NCBI GenBank assembly: GCA_022702705.1
Contig: CM040421.1
Location: 76,192,121-76,256,120 of the forward strand
Direction: 5' to 3'
From: Papilionanthe hookeriana x Papilionanthe teres
Lineage: Eukaryota > Streptophyta > Magnoliopsida > Asparagales > Orchidaceae
DNA length: 64,000 bases
Shown: positions 33,069 through 44,400 of the stretch, in pieces
How the letters are laid out: each line of letters begins with the position of its first letter
How positions within the stretch are numbered: the stretch's first letter is position 1
The notes under the pieces: generated by a model
What the model was told of the DNA's origin: nothing
Database searches by the model: none
The model's input: only the letters and a program-made list of their open reading frames with translations
Made by a program: the position numbers and the translations under genes

Positions 33069-33075
33069 CACACTT

Positions 33076-33089
33076 ATTGGGGGTCCATT
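33076..33089 (+). promoter_or_regulatory. Polypurine-type tract of element A
   Basis: ATTGGGGGTCCATT just before the 3' LTR; the outer element has the same sequence before LTR5. It is G-rich rather than purely purine. Confidence 0.5.
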
Positions 33090-35194
33090 TGTTGACCTCA
33101 TTTTTGGTGAGGTCTTTTCTCTCCTTAGTGCTTAGGATCTAGCCATAGGACTTCTCCTTGACTATCCTAGAGTACTAGAAATGGAACCCACCACTTAGAA
33201 ATTCAGACACCTCGTAACTCTTCTTGAACCCCACAGGTGACCATAAACCTCCAAACCCCTTTGGAAGATTGAAAGTCAAGTGTGGAGGTGCAAGGATGAG
33301 TTCCTATAAGATGGTCAAGCCATAGAACAACCCTGGGTGGCCCGGTCCCGGTGATGGTTAGCCTCGCACACACCACATTCTCACACACATCCCAAACCCT
33401 AAAACCACTCTTACCCAACTTGGCTTCACGACTCATGTAGGAAATTCATATGGATGGACCTCGACCCCTAAGCCCTCGGCAAGAGGGTTAGGAACAACAT
33501 ATTGAATGCCAAAAATGAGTCCTCTCATGGCTCTTGTGAGCTTAACATGGCTTCATGGCTTAACCAAAATGATTCCATTCTACTCACATTCAATCAATCT
33601 TCATTTTTCCAAAATTTCAATTTTTGACCCCCGGGGCCCTACACCCACTAAACCTACCAAATGCCCTTGAAACTACCCAAGATTTGCAAAATCACCTAAA
33701 TTACCCAAAATTCCTCAAAATCAATCCTAAACATTTCCCCCCACTCATATTGATCATCCGTAGCCAAATATACCAAAATTTCCAAAAATACCCCCAATAC
33801 CCTCAAAATACCCAAAATGCCCTTCTTAGCCAAAAATTTCATAAATTTCACAAATTCCCAAAAAATTCCAGAAAATCCCAAATATTCCCAATTTCATTTT
33901 TTTCAACAACACCATGGGCCAATTTTGTCAATTTAACCCACTTTTACCAAAACCCCAATTTGACCCATTCTTAACCCAAGTATACCCAATGTCCCACTAA
34001 ACCAACCTAATTGACCTCAATTTTGGTCCAATTCAATTCTAAAATTCAATTTAATATCCTCAATGTCAATTTAGACCAAACCCAAGCCCAATTTGATTGA
34101 CATTTGGATCCAATTTCAATTTGAAGCCTAAATCCCCTAAATTGGCCTAAACCCAAACCTAACCCAAATAGGCCCAAATCCCAAAATCAAAGCCCAACCA
34201 AAGTTGAAAACTCTTTATAACACTCCCCTAAATATTTCTCAACATTAATTTTACATCAAATCCAACCTTAAACCAACATTAACCCAAGATAGCCAAAGTT
34301 AGCCCAATTTGACCCATTTTGGGCCCCATTACCAAAAAGGCCCAAATTAAACCTATTTCAATTCCAAATGACACCAAACCTTCTCCAAATCACTCATGCC
34401 ACACTCCTAAACTAAACCCAGAATTTGTTTAGCCTAATCTTTCACAAAATCTCCATCCACCAATTTGTTCTCAAACTTAAAAGCCCACTTCCAAAAAGCC
34501 TTTAAAAGCCCACTTTCCATCAAATTCAAAAGCCCAAAATCCATCCCCCAACCCACATGAAACCTTTTCTTCATCATTCCTTTGATAATCTTATTTGACC
34601 AAAGTCTTAAACCATCATGAAATCAACCCATTTTGTAGCATCATGACAAATCCCATCAAAGGAATCCAAAGTTTTCAAAATTCCAAATAACCCGTTTCCA
34701 TGCAAGTGAGCCAACCTTTTCCCAAGCCATGAGCAAGCTAAATGAAGCCATGGAGCCATGCATAAGCCATATGCAAGCCATGGGGAGCCCTTTCCACATC
34801 ACCATGCCACTTATGGCAAGAAGAGGGGAGCCTTTCCTAAGCCTTCACTAAACCTTTTTTAACCCCATCAATGATACACTTTAACCAAAATTAGCCACCT
34901 CACCTTGGATGGGGACTTCACCACACATGTGAGGCTGACCCAAATGATCTCACATCAGCCCAAATCAAGCCTTGGTGAGTGAACCAAGCCAAAACCATGA
35001 ATTGACCCAAATTGGACCAAAAATGCTCCTTACACCCATGCCATTTAAATCCTTGACTTTACACATGGCATAACCCAATTGATTGCACCAACATCAAGCT
35101 CAATCATGTGAGTTTTTCTCAGCCAAAAAGAAAACCTTGGTGAATGAACCAAATCAACCCCCATGGCCACCCAAAGCTCCACCATAACCTTCCT

Positions 35195-35202
35195 TATTTA
35201 AA
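35195..35202 (+). promoter_or_regulatory. Putative TATA box in LTR3
   Basis: TATTTAAA, same context as 21396. Confidence 0.45.
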
Positions 35203-35335
35203 CCCCACCTCCATGGCCAAGAGGAGGAGATGCAAGATTTACCTTGGGGAGACCATGCCAAATTGTTCCCAAAGCTTCTCCAAGCATTTCTAAGCTCAAT
35301 CCAACCATTTCCAATTGAGGCCTCACCTCTTGGAC

Positions 35336-35345
35336 AAAGGTATCA
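35336..35345 (+). promoter_or_regulatory. Putative splice donor in LTR3
   Basis: AAAG|GTATCA, GT at 35340-35341. Confidence 0.4.
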
Positions 35346-35645
35346 AATTTTTTCTCCTCCAACCGAGCATGTTTTAATTTCTGTAATTATTCACATGCTT
35401 TAAGTATATCATCACCGTATAGATGTGTGCTACTCGATTAGACGATCATTTTAAAAAAAATTCATTCAATTTTGTTGAGAATCGAGGGAGATATCAAGGT
35501 TTGAAGTTGGACGGTTTTGAATGAATAGAACAAAGAAAGAGGAGCAGCAGCCGTCCGATCAGGCATGTATCCAACGGACGGCGCTGATGGAGTTGGACGG
35601 CAGCTGTATCCGTGAACAGGCGACCACGCCAGCCAGTAGCAGCGC

Positions 35646-35655
35646 GACACGTGTC
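35646..35655. promoter_or_regulatory. Palindromic G-box in LTR3
   Basis: GACACGTGTC, as at 21851. Confidence 0.5.
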
Positions 35656-37384
35656 ATTTGAGCGGGAAATAGATTTTTCTTGATTTATTTTTGAACCTAA
35701 ACTTCAAAAACTCATAACTTTTCATAGAAAACTCAAAAAAATAAAATAAAAATACCCGCTTGCTCACTGAAAAGAGAAGAATAATGTGGAAGTGATTTCA
35801 TATTTATTTGATGCATATTTTATTTTTAATTAATTAAATAGTATTTTCAATCATTCAATTCTCCATGCATGTATACAACTCACCATGGCATGAGACCATA
35901 GGACTTTTGAAGCTTCTGATCTTGGGAATAATTCCTGAATTTTTCAAGATCATAGGCCATCTCTATGAAGAGTTATGTATTTTTCAAGTTTATGTCACTG
36001 TTTGTGATATTTTAATTCCATAAATTAGCATATTACTTAGAAAATTCTAGGAAAATTTGGAGATGTTTCTTAGGATTAGAAGACCCTAGGATAATTATGG
36101 TTTGAGTTAATTCATTAAAAATAAACTTAATTGGCCTAATTACTCAAAACTGAATTTTAATTAATTAGGGTTGACCACACATGGAAATGACTTGAAAACA
36201 ATTCTCCACTGATGTTTAGGATTAGAGGAACCTCAAATAAAAATTTGAAATCAATTGGAAATGTTTAACCCCACTAAATGGATTAATTAAGTCACATGAA
36301 TAAAATTAAACTTTAAAAATTCATAACTCCAAAAATACATTTAAAAAATTCACCAAATTAGTTTTGAGACTTCTCTGATATTAGAGGAGTCTAATAAAAT
36401 TAAAATTAGAATTTTCTAAAAATTTTCATTTTTAAGCTTATTTTAATATTTTTAATAATTAAAAAATAATAAAAATCACAAAAATATTAAAATTCATAAA
36501 ACTGTCACATTTTAACTCCTAATCACTTAGGAATAAACCAAATATTTTTCCTAAGTCTCTAGGATAAGATATTGAATTTTAAAAGCCTAAAACAATTTTT
36601 GAATTAAAAAATGAATTTCCAAACATTTTCACTAAAATAATTCTAATAAATCAAAGAAAAATCAGAAAATTATAAAATTTGTTTCTTTGGACTCCTTGAG
36701 GTCAGAGAAATTTAAGAAAAATATAAAATCCTTTTTTTAACTTTTATTTTATTTTATAATTAATTAATACTCTAAAACTGAAAATATTATAATAAATAAA
36801 ATATAACTCAAAAAATCACTAAATTTGGTCCAAGTGGTCCTCTGGTCATTAGGAACATCCATAATTTTTTTAAGGACAGAAAATTTACCTTGGTCATGTT
36901 GTTGAATTTTCTTTGAAAACCTTTATTTTCTAATAAAAATAATTATATAAATAAATTAAATTCAGAAAAATCACATTTTGTCCTCTAATGTCTTAATTGA
37001 CATGTGACTAAGGTGACATAAAAATTTCAAATTCATTTGAGCTCAATTTAGTGAGTTATGAAATAAATAAACTTAAAAGGGCATAAAGGTAATTAAAAAT
37101 TTTAACCCTTAATTAAAACTTTAGGTTTAATCAAAATGGGGGGTAAAATATTTGATTTTAATTTTCTCTTGGATGATTGAAACTTAGGGAAAGTAAGGGG
37201 TGGGAACCCATTAAACACTTTGAAAATATCAAAAATGAAACTTTAATTAATTAAATAATTTAAATTTTGGAAAGAATATATTTAAATTTGGATCATTAAA
37301 ATAGGGATATTATTAAGAGGACATTTATTCTTTAATTTAAAAATCCCTAAATGAGTCACTTTAACAATATTTAATTCTTAATTA

Positions 37385-37795
37385 AAAAATTAAAATAATA
37401 ATCTAAATTAATAATTAAAACTAAAATTAAAACAAATTAAATTAAAATCAAATTAAAATTAAAGTTAAACTAAAACTAACAATTAAAATTAAAATTAAAA
37501 TCAAAATTTAAATTAAATTAAATCCAATTAAATTAAAATTAAATTCAATTAAAATTAAATTAAATTAAAATTCAAATTAAATTAAATTAAAATTAAAATT
37601 AAATTAAATTAAATCAAAAAATTAAATTAAATTAAATTAAATTAAATTAAATTAAATAAAAATTAAATTAAATTAAAATTAAATTGAATTAAAAATTAAA
37701 AATTAAATTAAATTAAATTTAATTTAAAATTAAATTAAAATTAAATTAAATTAAATTAAATTAAATTAAATTAAAATCAAATTGAATTAAATTAG
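37385..37795 (+). repeat. (ATTAA)n-type array in LTR3
   Basis: Counterpart of 23590-24040, about 40 bp shorter through loss of a few units. Confidence 0.9.
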
Positions 37796-39916
37796 ATTAA
37801 AATTATTTAACAACAAACCAAAATGAAATCATTAAGAGTTAAATCTAAAATAATTTGAACACTATTCCAAAATTAAAATTATTAATTAAAACCTCATAAT
37901 TAAATTAAAACACTTTAAACCATTAACTCAAACTTTCAATTAATTTGATTAAAATTCTCAATAAACCAACTTGCCCTTAAAGGCTTTAATTATTATAACT
38001 CTTAAATAGAGTATTAAGTGAGATGTCACTTCATTCATCAGGTAATCAAATACTTAAGTTCACAGAGCAAGAAACAAATTTTAACTAAACTCTCGGATGA
38101 TTAATTCACCTTTGCAACTAAATTTACTTGGACTCAAAACAATCCCAGAAATATTGAAAAGATGTTTAGGACTCGTCCTAAGCACTTCCTCAATATGACG
38201 GGATGTTTTAGAAAAACAACTGAATTTAATTGTTCTTTGATGAAGAAAATCATCCTTAAACCAAACCAAGAACCTAGACGTCATAGGAGATGACTAGTTA
38301 TAGGATTAGGAATTTGGTAGACAACCAAAACCCTTCCTTTAGCTTTACCGGAGTATCTGTTGAAATATTTAAATGCCTTAACATGTGTTTTAAGTGCAGA
38401 TTGGGATGACGGGAAGACCCTCCAGGTACGCTTTTATTTAATTGCAATTTACTTTATGCAATTTTCTTACATGCACTGTGTTTTACCTTTCTTGCATGAT
38501 AAACAAGATTGTTGCATGAAAACCAAAACCTTTAGGATAGTCCCTAAACTGAAACCAAAACTAAATTAAAAGTCATTGGAAGATAAAATTCACCGCCACA
38601 ACATTTCAAAATATAAAACAACTCAAAATTTAATCACAAACAGAACAATAAAACTACAATCACAACTAAATTAAAATGTCTCATTGAATGATCAGGAATA
38701 CCTCGGATGATGTAACCCACGTGTTGCTAACAGTATTTCCTACGGTCTAAATGAAAGTGTGGAACTCATTCAGTTGAGTTTAGCAAATTCATCTGGACTA
38801 AGTGAATTCGATGAAAATAACGGTGCCGGGATGACGGAACCGTGGGATCTTAATTGGTTCTGTTTAATAAACTTTAAGATTTGTTTAATTAAAATATTAA
38901 AAAAACACTTGGATTTTAAGATTTCTAAACCAAAACACTTCTCTCATCTCCTGATTGTCACTTTCTAAAACTGAACCTCTGCAACAACAAGGAGCTTGGA
39001 GCATAGTGGGCAGCACGGCCATTGTTATCAGCAAAACTCGGATCCACTTCAGCAAAACTTTCTTAGTTTTAAATAACCAAGCCATAGGACTTCGAGGTAG
39101 TTTGCCTAGTGCAACATAAATCCTCAACTCTTCGTTAGGCATTTGCATGATCATGTCATGTAAATTAAGCCCTAACCGGTCCTAGGACTCAGAGGTAGTC
39201 GTTCGGTACGACATAAACCCTCATATCTTCCAGGTTATTTGTATGATCATGTCATACGAATGTAAGTCCTAATTAATTAAAATTGGCAGAATTACAATAT
39301 TAAACAAATTCCCAAATTGAAGCCAAACAATATGATAGTTTGGGAAGTTGCCAAGATTCTTCTTGGATCCTCAGCTTCTTCTACTTCTCTTCCCTTGAAT
39401 TCCCAAAATAAATTGTCCTAATTTGATCCATTCCTTATTGAAATTCCAAAATTCAATCCTTTGAAAACCTTAAACTTTGAAATTCTTGAGAGCAAAACCA
39501 CTAATCATTATCGAGAGTTTTCTTAAATGATTCCCGTCATTTAAGATGTAATTAACTATAGGGGCTTGCCCTTATAGGGAACTTTAAGAACCCAAGTAAT
39601 ATAAACCTTGTTTAATTTCTTTATATTAAACAGGGGAACTTGTCGGCTTATAAAATTGGTTCGCAGACCAAACGGATGTCACAAATCTTCTAGTTTATTT
39701 AATCGAGCCCCATCATCAAGACGTGTGTCTATCCCCCGGGATAGATATACGGTTTGTGGTGTGGTGCTCGTTTAGATAAACTATTTGGGATGTGAGATCG
39801 GTTTGATTTCATATCTTAAAAATTTCAAACTTAAAATTACTTTCAAAATCAAATGCTACTTTCTAAATTATATATATGTATATTTAAATTACATTCAACC
39901 TATAAATATGTCGACA

Positions 39917-39921
39917 ATCAC
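39917..39921 (+). repeat. Right TSD of element A
   Basis: atcac, identical to 9954-9958. Confidence 0.9.
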
Positions 39922-40380
39922 ATGGACATAAATTTTGGGATCTGCATGGGCCCAGGAAGATAGAATTAATGAAATGATGACGATATTACCAGTTAATGGA
40001 AATTTAATCCTGAAGTCATGTTCTTCAGTGCCCAGCAAATACAACACCATCATCAGTTCAAAGAACGTAGGAGCAATTTCTCGAAGACAGTGTGAACATT
40101 CTTTACAAAATTGGTGACAAAGCAAACGACAACTACTATAACAAATGAAGCTACAAAGTTGTGGCCTCCTCAGCTGTGACGTCCTTAGAGATAACACATC
40201 TTTATAGGTGCTTGAAAGAATATAATTCCGATAGCAACTTAAAGATTGGGTTATTCTCTACAGTTGCCTTCAGTCAGTGGATGATACCTCAAGAAGTACT
40301 GCACATCGTGATGTTTCAAAGACAAAGTCTTGTCCTACGAAGCACCGATGCCGCACTTGTCTAAGACTGGGCCCAAACCC
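39922..40380 (+). other. Conserved non-coding 3' module of the outer TR-GAG
   Basis: Continues the outer internal region interrupted at 9958; homologous to 30214-30715. Contains the hairpin TGAAG-TCATGTT-CTTCA (about 40011-40027). The two short frames (39935, 40161) are not shared with element A. Confidence 0.65.
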
Positions 40381-40439
40381 TAAAACAAATGAAACAAAAT
40401 AAAAAAATACTACATCAAACAAAAATAAAAGTCAACATC

Positions 40440-41430
40440 AAAATAAAACACTGCACCTCATAAATTTTCAAAAATCTCTGCACAAGCATTTCAATAAAAT
40501 TCATTCCATGAACTTCTACAAACATTCTATGCACTTTACAAAATGATTTAGCAAACTCTGCATCCATAAATCTCAGCAAAAATTCTTCAGACCCTGCCTT
40601 TATAAATCTCTGCAAATCTCTGCATTCTCAAATATCAACAAAATCTTTCTCAATCCCTGCATAAACAAAACTCAGCAAAATTCTTCATAGTCTCAGCATA
40701 AGCCAAATCTCAACAAAATTCTTCATTATCTCTGCATAAATTGAATTTCAGTAAAAATTCCTCATGAATCTCAGCAAAACTTTCTTAATCTCAACATAAA
40801 CTTAATCTCAGCAAAAAAAAAATTCCTCATGAATCTCAGCAAAATTTTTTTTCTATCTCTACATAAATGCATCTCAGTAAAATTTCTCTCAATCTCTGCA
40901 TAAATGCAACTCAGCAAAATTTTTCATAATCTCAGCACTCAACAATCTCAGCACTCAGCAATCAGCACTCAGTACTCAGCAATCTCAACAATCTCAGCAC
41001 TTAGTAATCCATGCAATCTCAGCATTCTCAACAATCTCAGCACTCAACATTCTCAACAAACTCAGCAATCTCAGTAATCTCAGCACTCAGCATTCTCAGC
41101 AATTTTCAGCACTCGGGATAGAGCATCGCTCTGCTCCTTCTCGATAATTCTCGACGTTCGGATAGGCACAGTCCTACTCATTTCTCAACAATCTCAATAT
41201 TTAACACTCTCAGCACAAAAATTGAAACTAAAGCACTCTGTATTTTGGATAGGCTTTGTCCTATTCTTCCTCAGCACATAGGCTTTGTCCTATTCTTCCT
41301 CAGCACATTTGGGATAGGCTCCGTCCTATTCTTTCTCAACATACACATTTGGAATAGGCTCAGTCCTACTTTCTTCTCAGCATACATATGCATTCGGGTG
41401 GGCCTTCATCCTACTCTCTTCTCTGCATAA
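40440..41430 (+). repeat. Degenerate tandem repeats in the 3' UTR of the outer TR-GAG
   Basis: Three zones: about 30-50-bp units around 'ctcagcaaaattcttcat...ctctgcataaa' (40440-40930); short 'ctcagcactcagcaat' units (40930-41115); and about 40-60-bp units with 'gggataggctttgtcctattcttcctcagcac' (split over 41110-41430). None resembles the 83-bp array at the same place in element A. The frame 41245-41430 is repeat-derived. Confidence 0.85.
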
Positions 41431-41448
41431 AACCAAAATTAAAATTGA

Positions 41449-41453
41449 AACTA
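41449..41453 (+). repeat. Left TSD of solo LTR4
   Basis: aacta, identical to 48003-48007. Confidence 0.85.
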
Positions 41454-44400
41454 TGTTGACCTCATTTTTTATGATGTTTTTTCTCTCCTTAGTGCTTAGG
41501 ATCTAGCCATAGGACTTTTCCTTGACTATCCTAGAGGACTAGAAATGGAACCCACCACTTAGAAATTCAGACACATCTTAACTCCTCTTGAACCCCACAG
41601 ATGACCATAAACCTCCAAACCCCTTTGGAAGGTTGAAATTCAAGTGTGGAGGTGCAAGGATGAGTTCCTATAGGATGGTCAAGCCTTAAGACAACCCTAG
41701 GTGGCCAGGTCTTGGTGATGGTTAGCCTGCACACACCACACTCTCACACACATCTCAAACCCTAAAACCACTCTTAGGCCAACTTGGCTTCCTGACACAT
41801 GTAGAAAACTTATGTGGATGGACCTCAACCCCTAAGCCCCTAAGCCCCTGGCTAAGAGGGTTAGGAACAACATATTAAGTGCCTAAAATGAGTCCTCTCA
41901 GGGCTCTTGTGAGCTTAATATGGCTTCATGGCTCAACCAAAATGGTTTCATTTTACTCACATTCATTCAATCTTCATTATTCCCAAAATTTCAATTTTTG
42001 ACTCCCGGCCCCTAAACTCTCCAAAAATTACCAAATTGCCCCTGAAAAGGGCCCTGAAACTCAAAACTTCGCAGTCACTCGAGCTCCAAAAAATCACTCC
42101 AGAGCGTTCCTCTCGTCAAATTGAGAAGTTTAACTGTAAACATGCCATACTTTCGAGCTACCTTTGGGCCCCTCGCGGCCAAAATAGCCGATACTTAAAA
42201 AACGCTCCGGGATTCATAAAACCTTCCACATAAATAAAAAATGACCCCGGACACTTTTGTTTGACTCCAAATTTCTTTCTAAACCACCTCAAGCCTTTAA
42301 TTCAGCCTTTTGACCACTTACCTCCAAACTCCCCAAAATTACCAAAATGCCCTTCATAGCAAAAAAATTCAAAAATTCCAAAAAATCCCAAAAAAATCCC
42401 AAAATTTTCAAAATATTATCCACATCATTTTGTTCAATTATCACATGCCCCAATTTTGTCAATTTAACCCAATTTGATTAAAAATTTCAAATTTGCCCTT
42501 AAAACTCAAAATTAACCCTATGTCCTAACCCAACAAATTGATCATCCAATTCAATTCAAAATCACTCCAAATCTTTTCTAAAATCTTCATAACACTTTCC
42601 TAAATCAAACTCAATATTCACTTAGCCCAAAGTTTGACCCAAACCTAAGCCAAACTCAAGCCCAAGTTCACCCCAAATTTAAAGGCCCAAAATCAAGCCC
42701 ATGAGCTAAATCACTTCAATTAGCCCAAATCCACTCAAAAGCCCACATGCCAATTATTGTTTCATCATTCCTTTGATTAAATGATTTGTCTAAAGTTCCA
42801 AATTCATCATTTGAATCAACCAAAAATAACCTCATGACATTTTTCCATCAAATCACCCAAAAGTTAAAAATCCCCTTTCATGAAAGCTCCCAAGCTAAAG
42901 GTGAGCCATGGAGGAGCCAAATGTGAGCCATGAAGCTTGTGTCAAGCCATATGTGAACCATGTAAGCTCTTTACACATCACCATACCATTTTGGGGAGAA
43001 GGATGAATCACTTTCCACCTCTCTTAATAAAGCCTTTTAACACTTTTATGTCGCACCCTTACCCATGCTTATCCTAATCTCCTTGGATGGGGACTTCTCC
43101 ACCTAAAGGGGGCTGACCCAATTGATCTTCCATCAGCCCAAATCAAGCCTTGGTGAGTGAACCAAGCCCAAACCATGAATTGACCCAAATTGACCCAAAA
43201 TGCCCCTTACACCCATGCCATTTAAATCCATGACTTTGCACATGGCAATCCCAAATTGATTGCACCAAAATCAAACTCTGACCTCCCCTCCACCTAAGCA
43301 TACATTTTGAACCCACTAATCAACCCCCATTGCCACCCAAGCTCCAACATAACCTTCCTTATTTAAACACTACCTCCATGGCCAAGGGGAGGAGATGAAA
43401 AATTACCTTGGGGAGACCCTGCCAAATTGTTCCCAAAGCTTCTCCAAGCACTCCTAAGCTCAATCAAACCATTTCCAATTGAGGCCTCACCTCTTGGACC
43501 AAGGTATCAAATTTTTTCTCCTTAAACCAAGGTTATTTTAATTTTCTATAAATATTCACATGCTTTAAGTATATCATCACCGTATAGATGTGTGCTACTC
43601 GATTAGATGATCATTTTAAAAAAAAATTCATTCAATTTCATTGAGAATGGAGGGATATATTAAGGTTTGAAGGTGGACGGTTTTGGGTGAATAACAGTTG
43701 AGAGAGGAGTAGCAGCCGTCCGATCAGGCGTGTATCGGACGTACGACCCTGATGCAGTTGGACGGAGCTTCGTCCTTGAACAGGCTACCAAACAGAGCCA
43801 CACCAACCAGTAGCAGCACGACACGTGTCCTTTGAGCGGGAAAATGGATTTTTGACTCTTTTTTACCCTAAACTTCAAAAAATCGTAACTTTTCATAGAA
43901 AACTCTAAAAAATAAAATAAAAATATCCTCTTGCTCACTGAAACGAGGAGAATAATGTGAAAGTGATTTCATATTTTATTTTTAATTAATTAAATAGAGT
44001 TTTCAATCTTTCAATTCTTCATGCATGTGGGAGCTTCACCATAACTTAAAATTTTGGTATGTTATTCTATGCATAATGGTGGATCTTTCCTGATTTTTCC
44101 AAAGTCAGGAAAGATCTCCATGATAAGATATATATTTTTCAATTTTATGCATCAATTTTGCTATAATAATTATAAAAATTACCATGTTGCTTAGAAACTT
44201 CTAGAAAAATTAGTATATGTTCCCTTTGACTAGAGGTACATTTTAAAATTATCTCATGATTTATTTCAATGAAACAAATTCTAATTTGGCCAAAACCTCA
44301 AAACTAAATTTTAATTAATTAAGAGTAACCACACATCAAAATCACACGAAATAAACTCTCCACTGTCATTTAGGATCATGGGAACCTCACATAAAAATTT

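Larger units (their letters stand above)
32441..33089 (+). other. 3' terminal non-coding region of element A
   Basis: AT-rich then mixed sequence, without a gene. It contains two TCCCCAGCG motifs (32896 and 32946) complementary to the primer site, a hairpin (33050-33068) and the polypurine tract. Homologous to 48008-48323 of the outer element. Confidence 0.65.
9959..39916 (+). mobile_element. Element A: complete gag-only (TR-GAG) retrotransposon with about 6.8-kb LTRs
   Basis: 5' LTR 9959-26168 (about 6835 bp once element X and its TSD are removed), internal region 26169-33089 (6921 bp), 3' LTR 33090-39916 (6827 bp): about 20.6 kb in all. LTRs begin TGTTGACCTCA and end CGACA, with TSD atcac. 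The PBS at 26174 follows the 5' LTR and a G-rich polypurine tract precedes the 3' LTR. Only gag is encoded, and it is now interrupted. By eye the LTRs differ by about 5% in sampled stretches. The LTRs are longer than the roughly 5-6 kb usually cited for the largest Ogre-type LTRs. Confidence 0.9.
33090..39916 (+). repeat. LTR3 (3' LTR of element A)
   Basis: 6827 bp, uninterrupted reference copy for LTR2. It starts TGTTGACCTCA and ends GTCGACA. Internal landmarks: terminal inverted repeat, TATA-like 35195, donor-like 35340, G-box 35646, (ATTAA)n 37385-37795. Short frames inside (33624, 35462, 38360, 38759 and others) have no recognisable product. Confidence 0.92.

Noticed and set aside
41245..41430. 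61-codon frame with repeated I-W-N-R-L-type peptides
   Set aside because: Entirely inside a tandem repeat; periodicity of the DNA explains the open frame.
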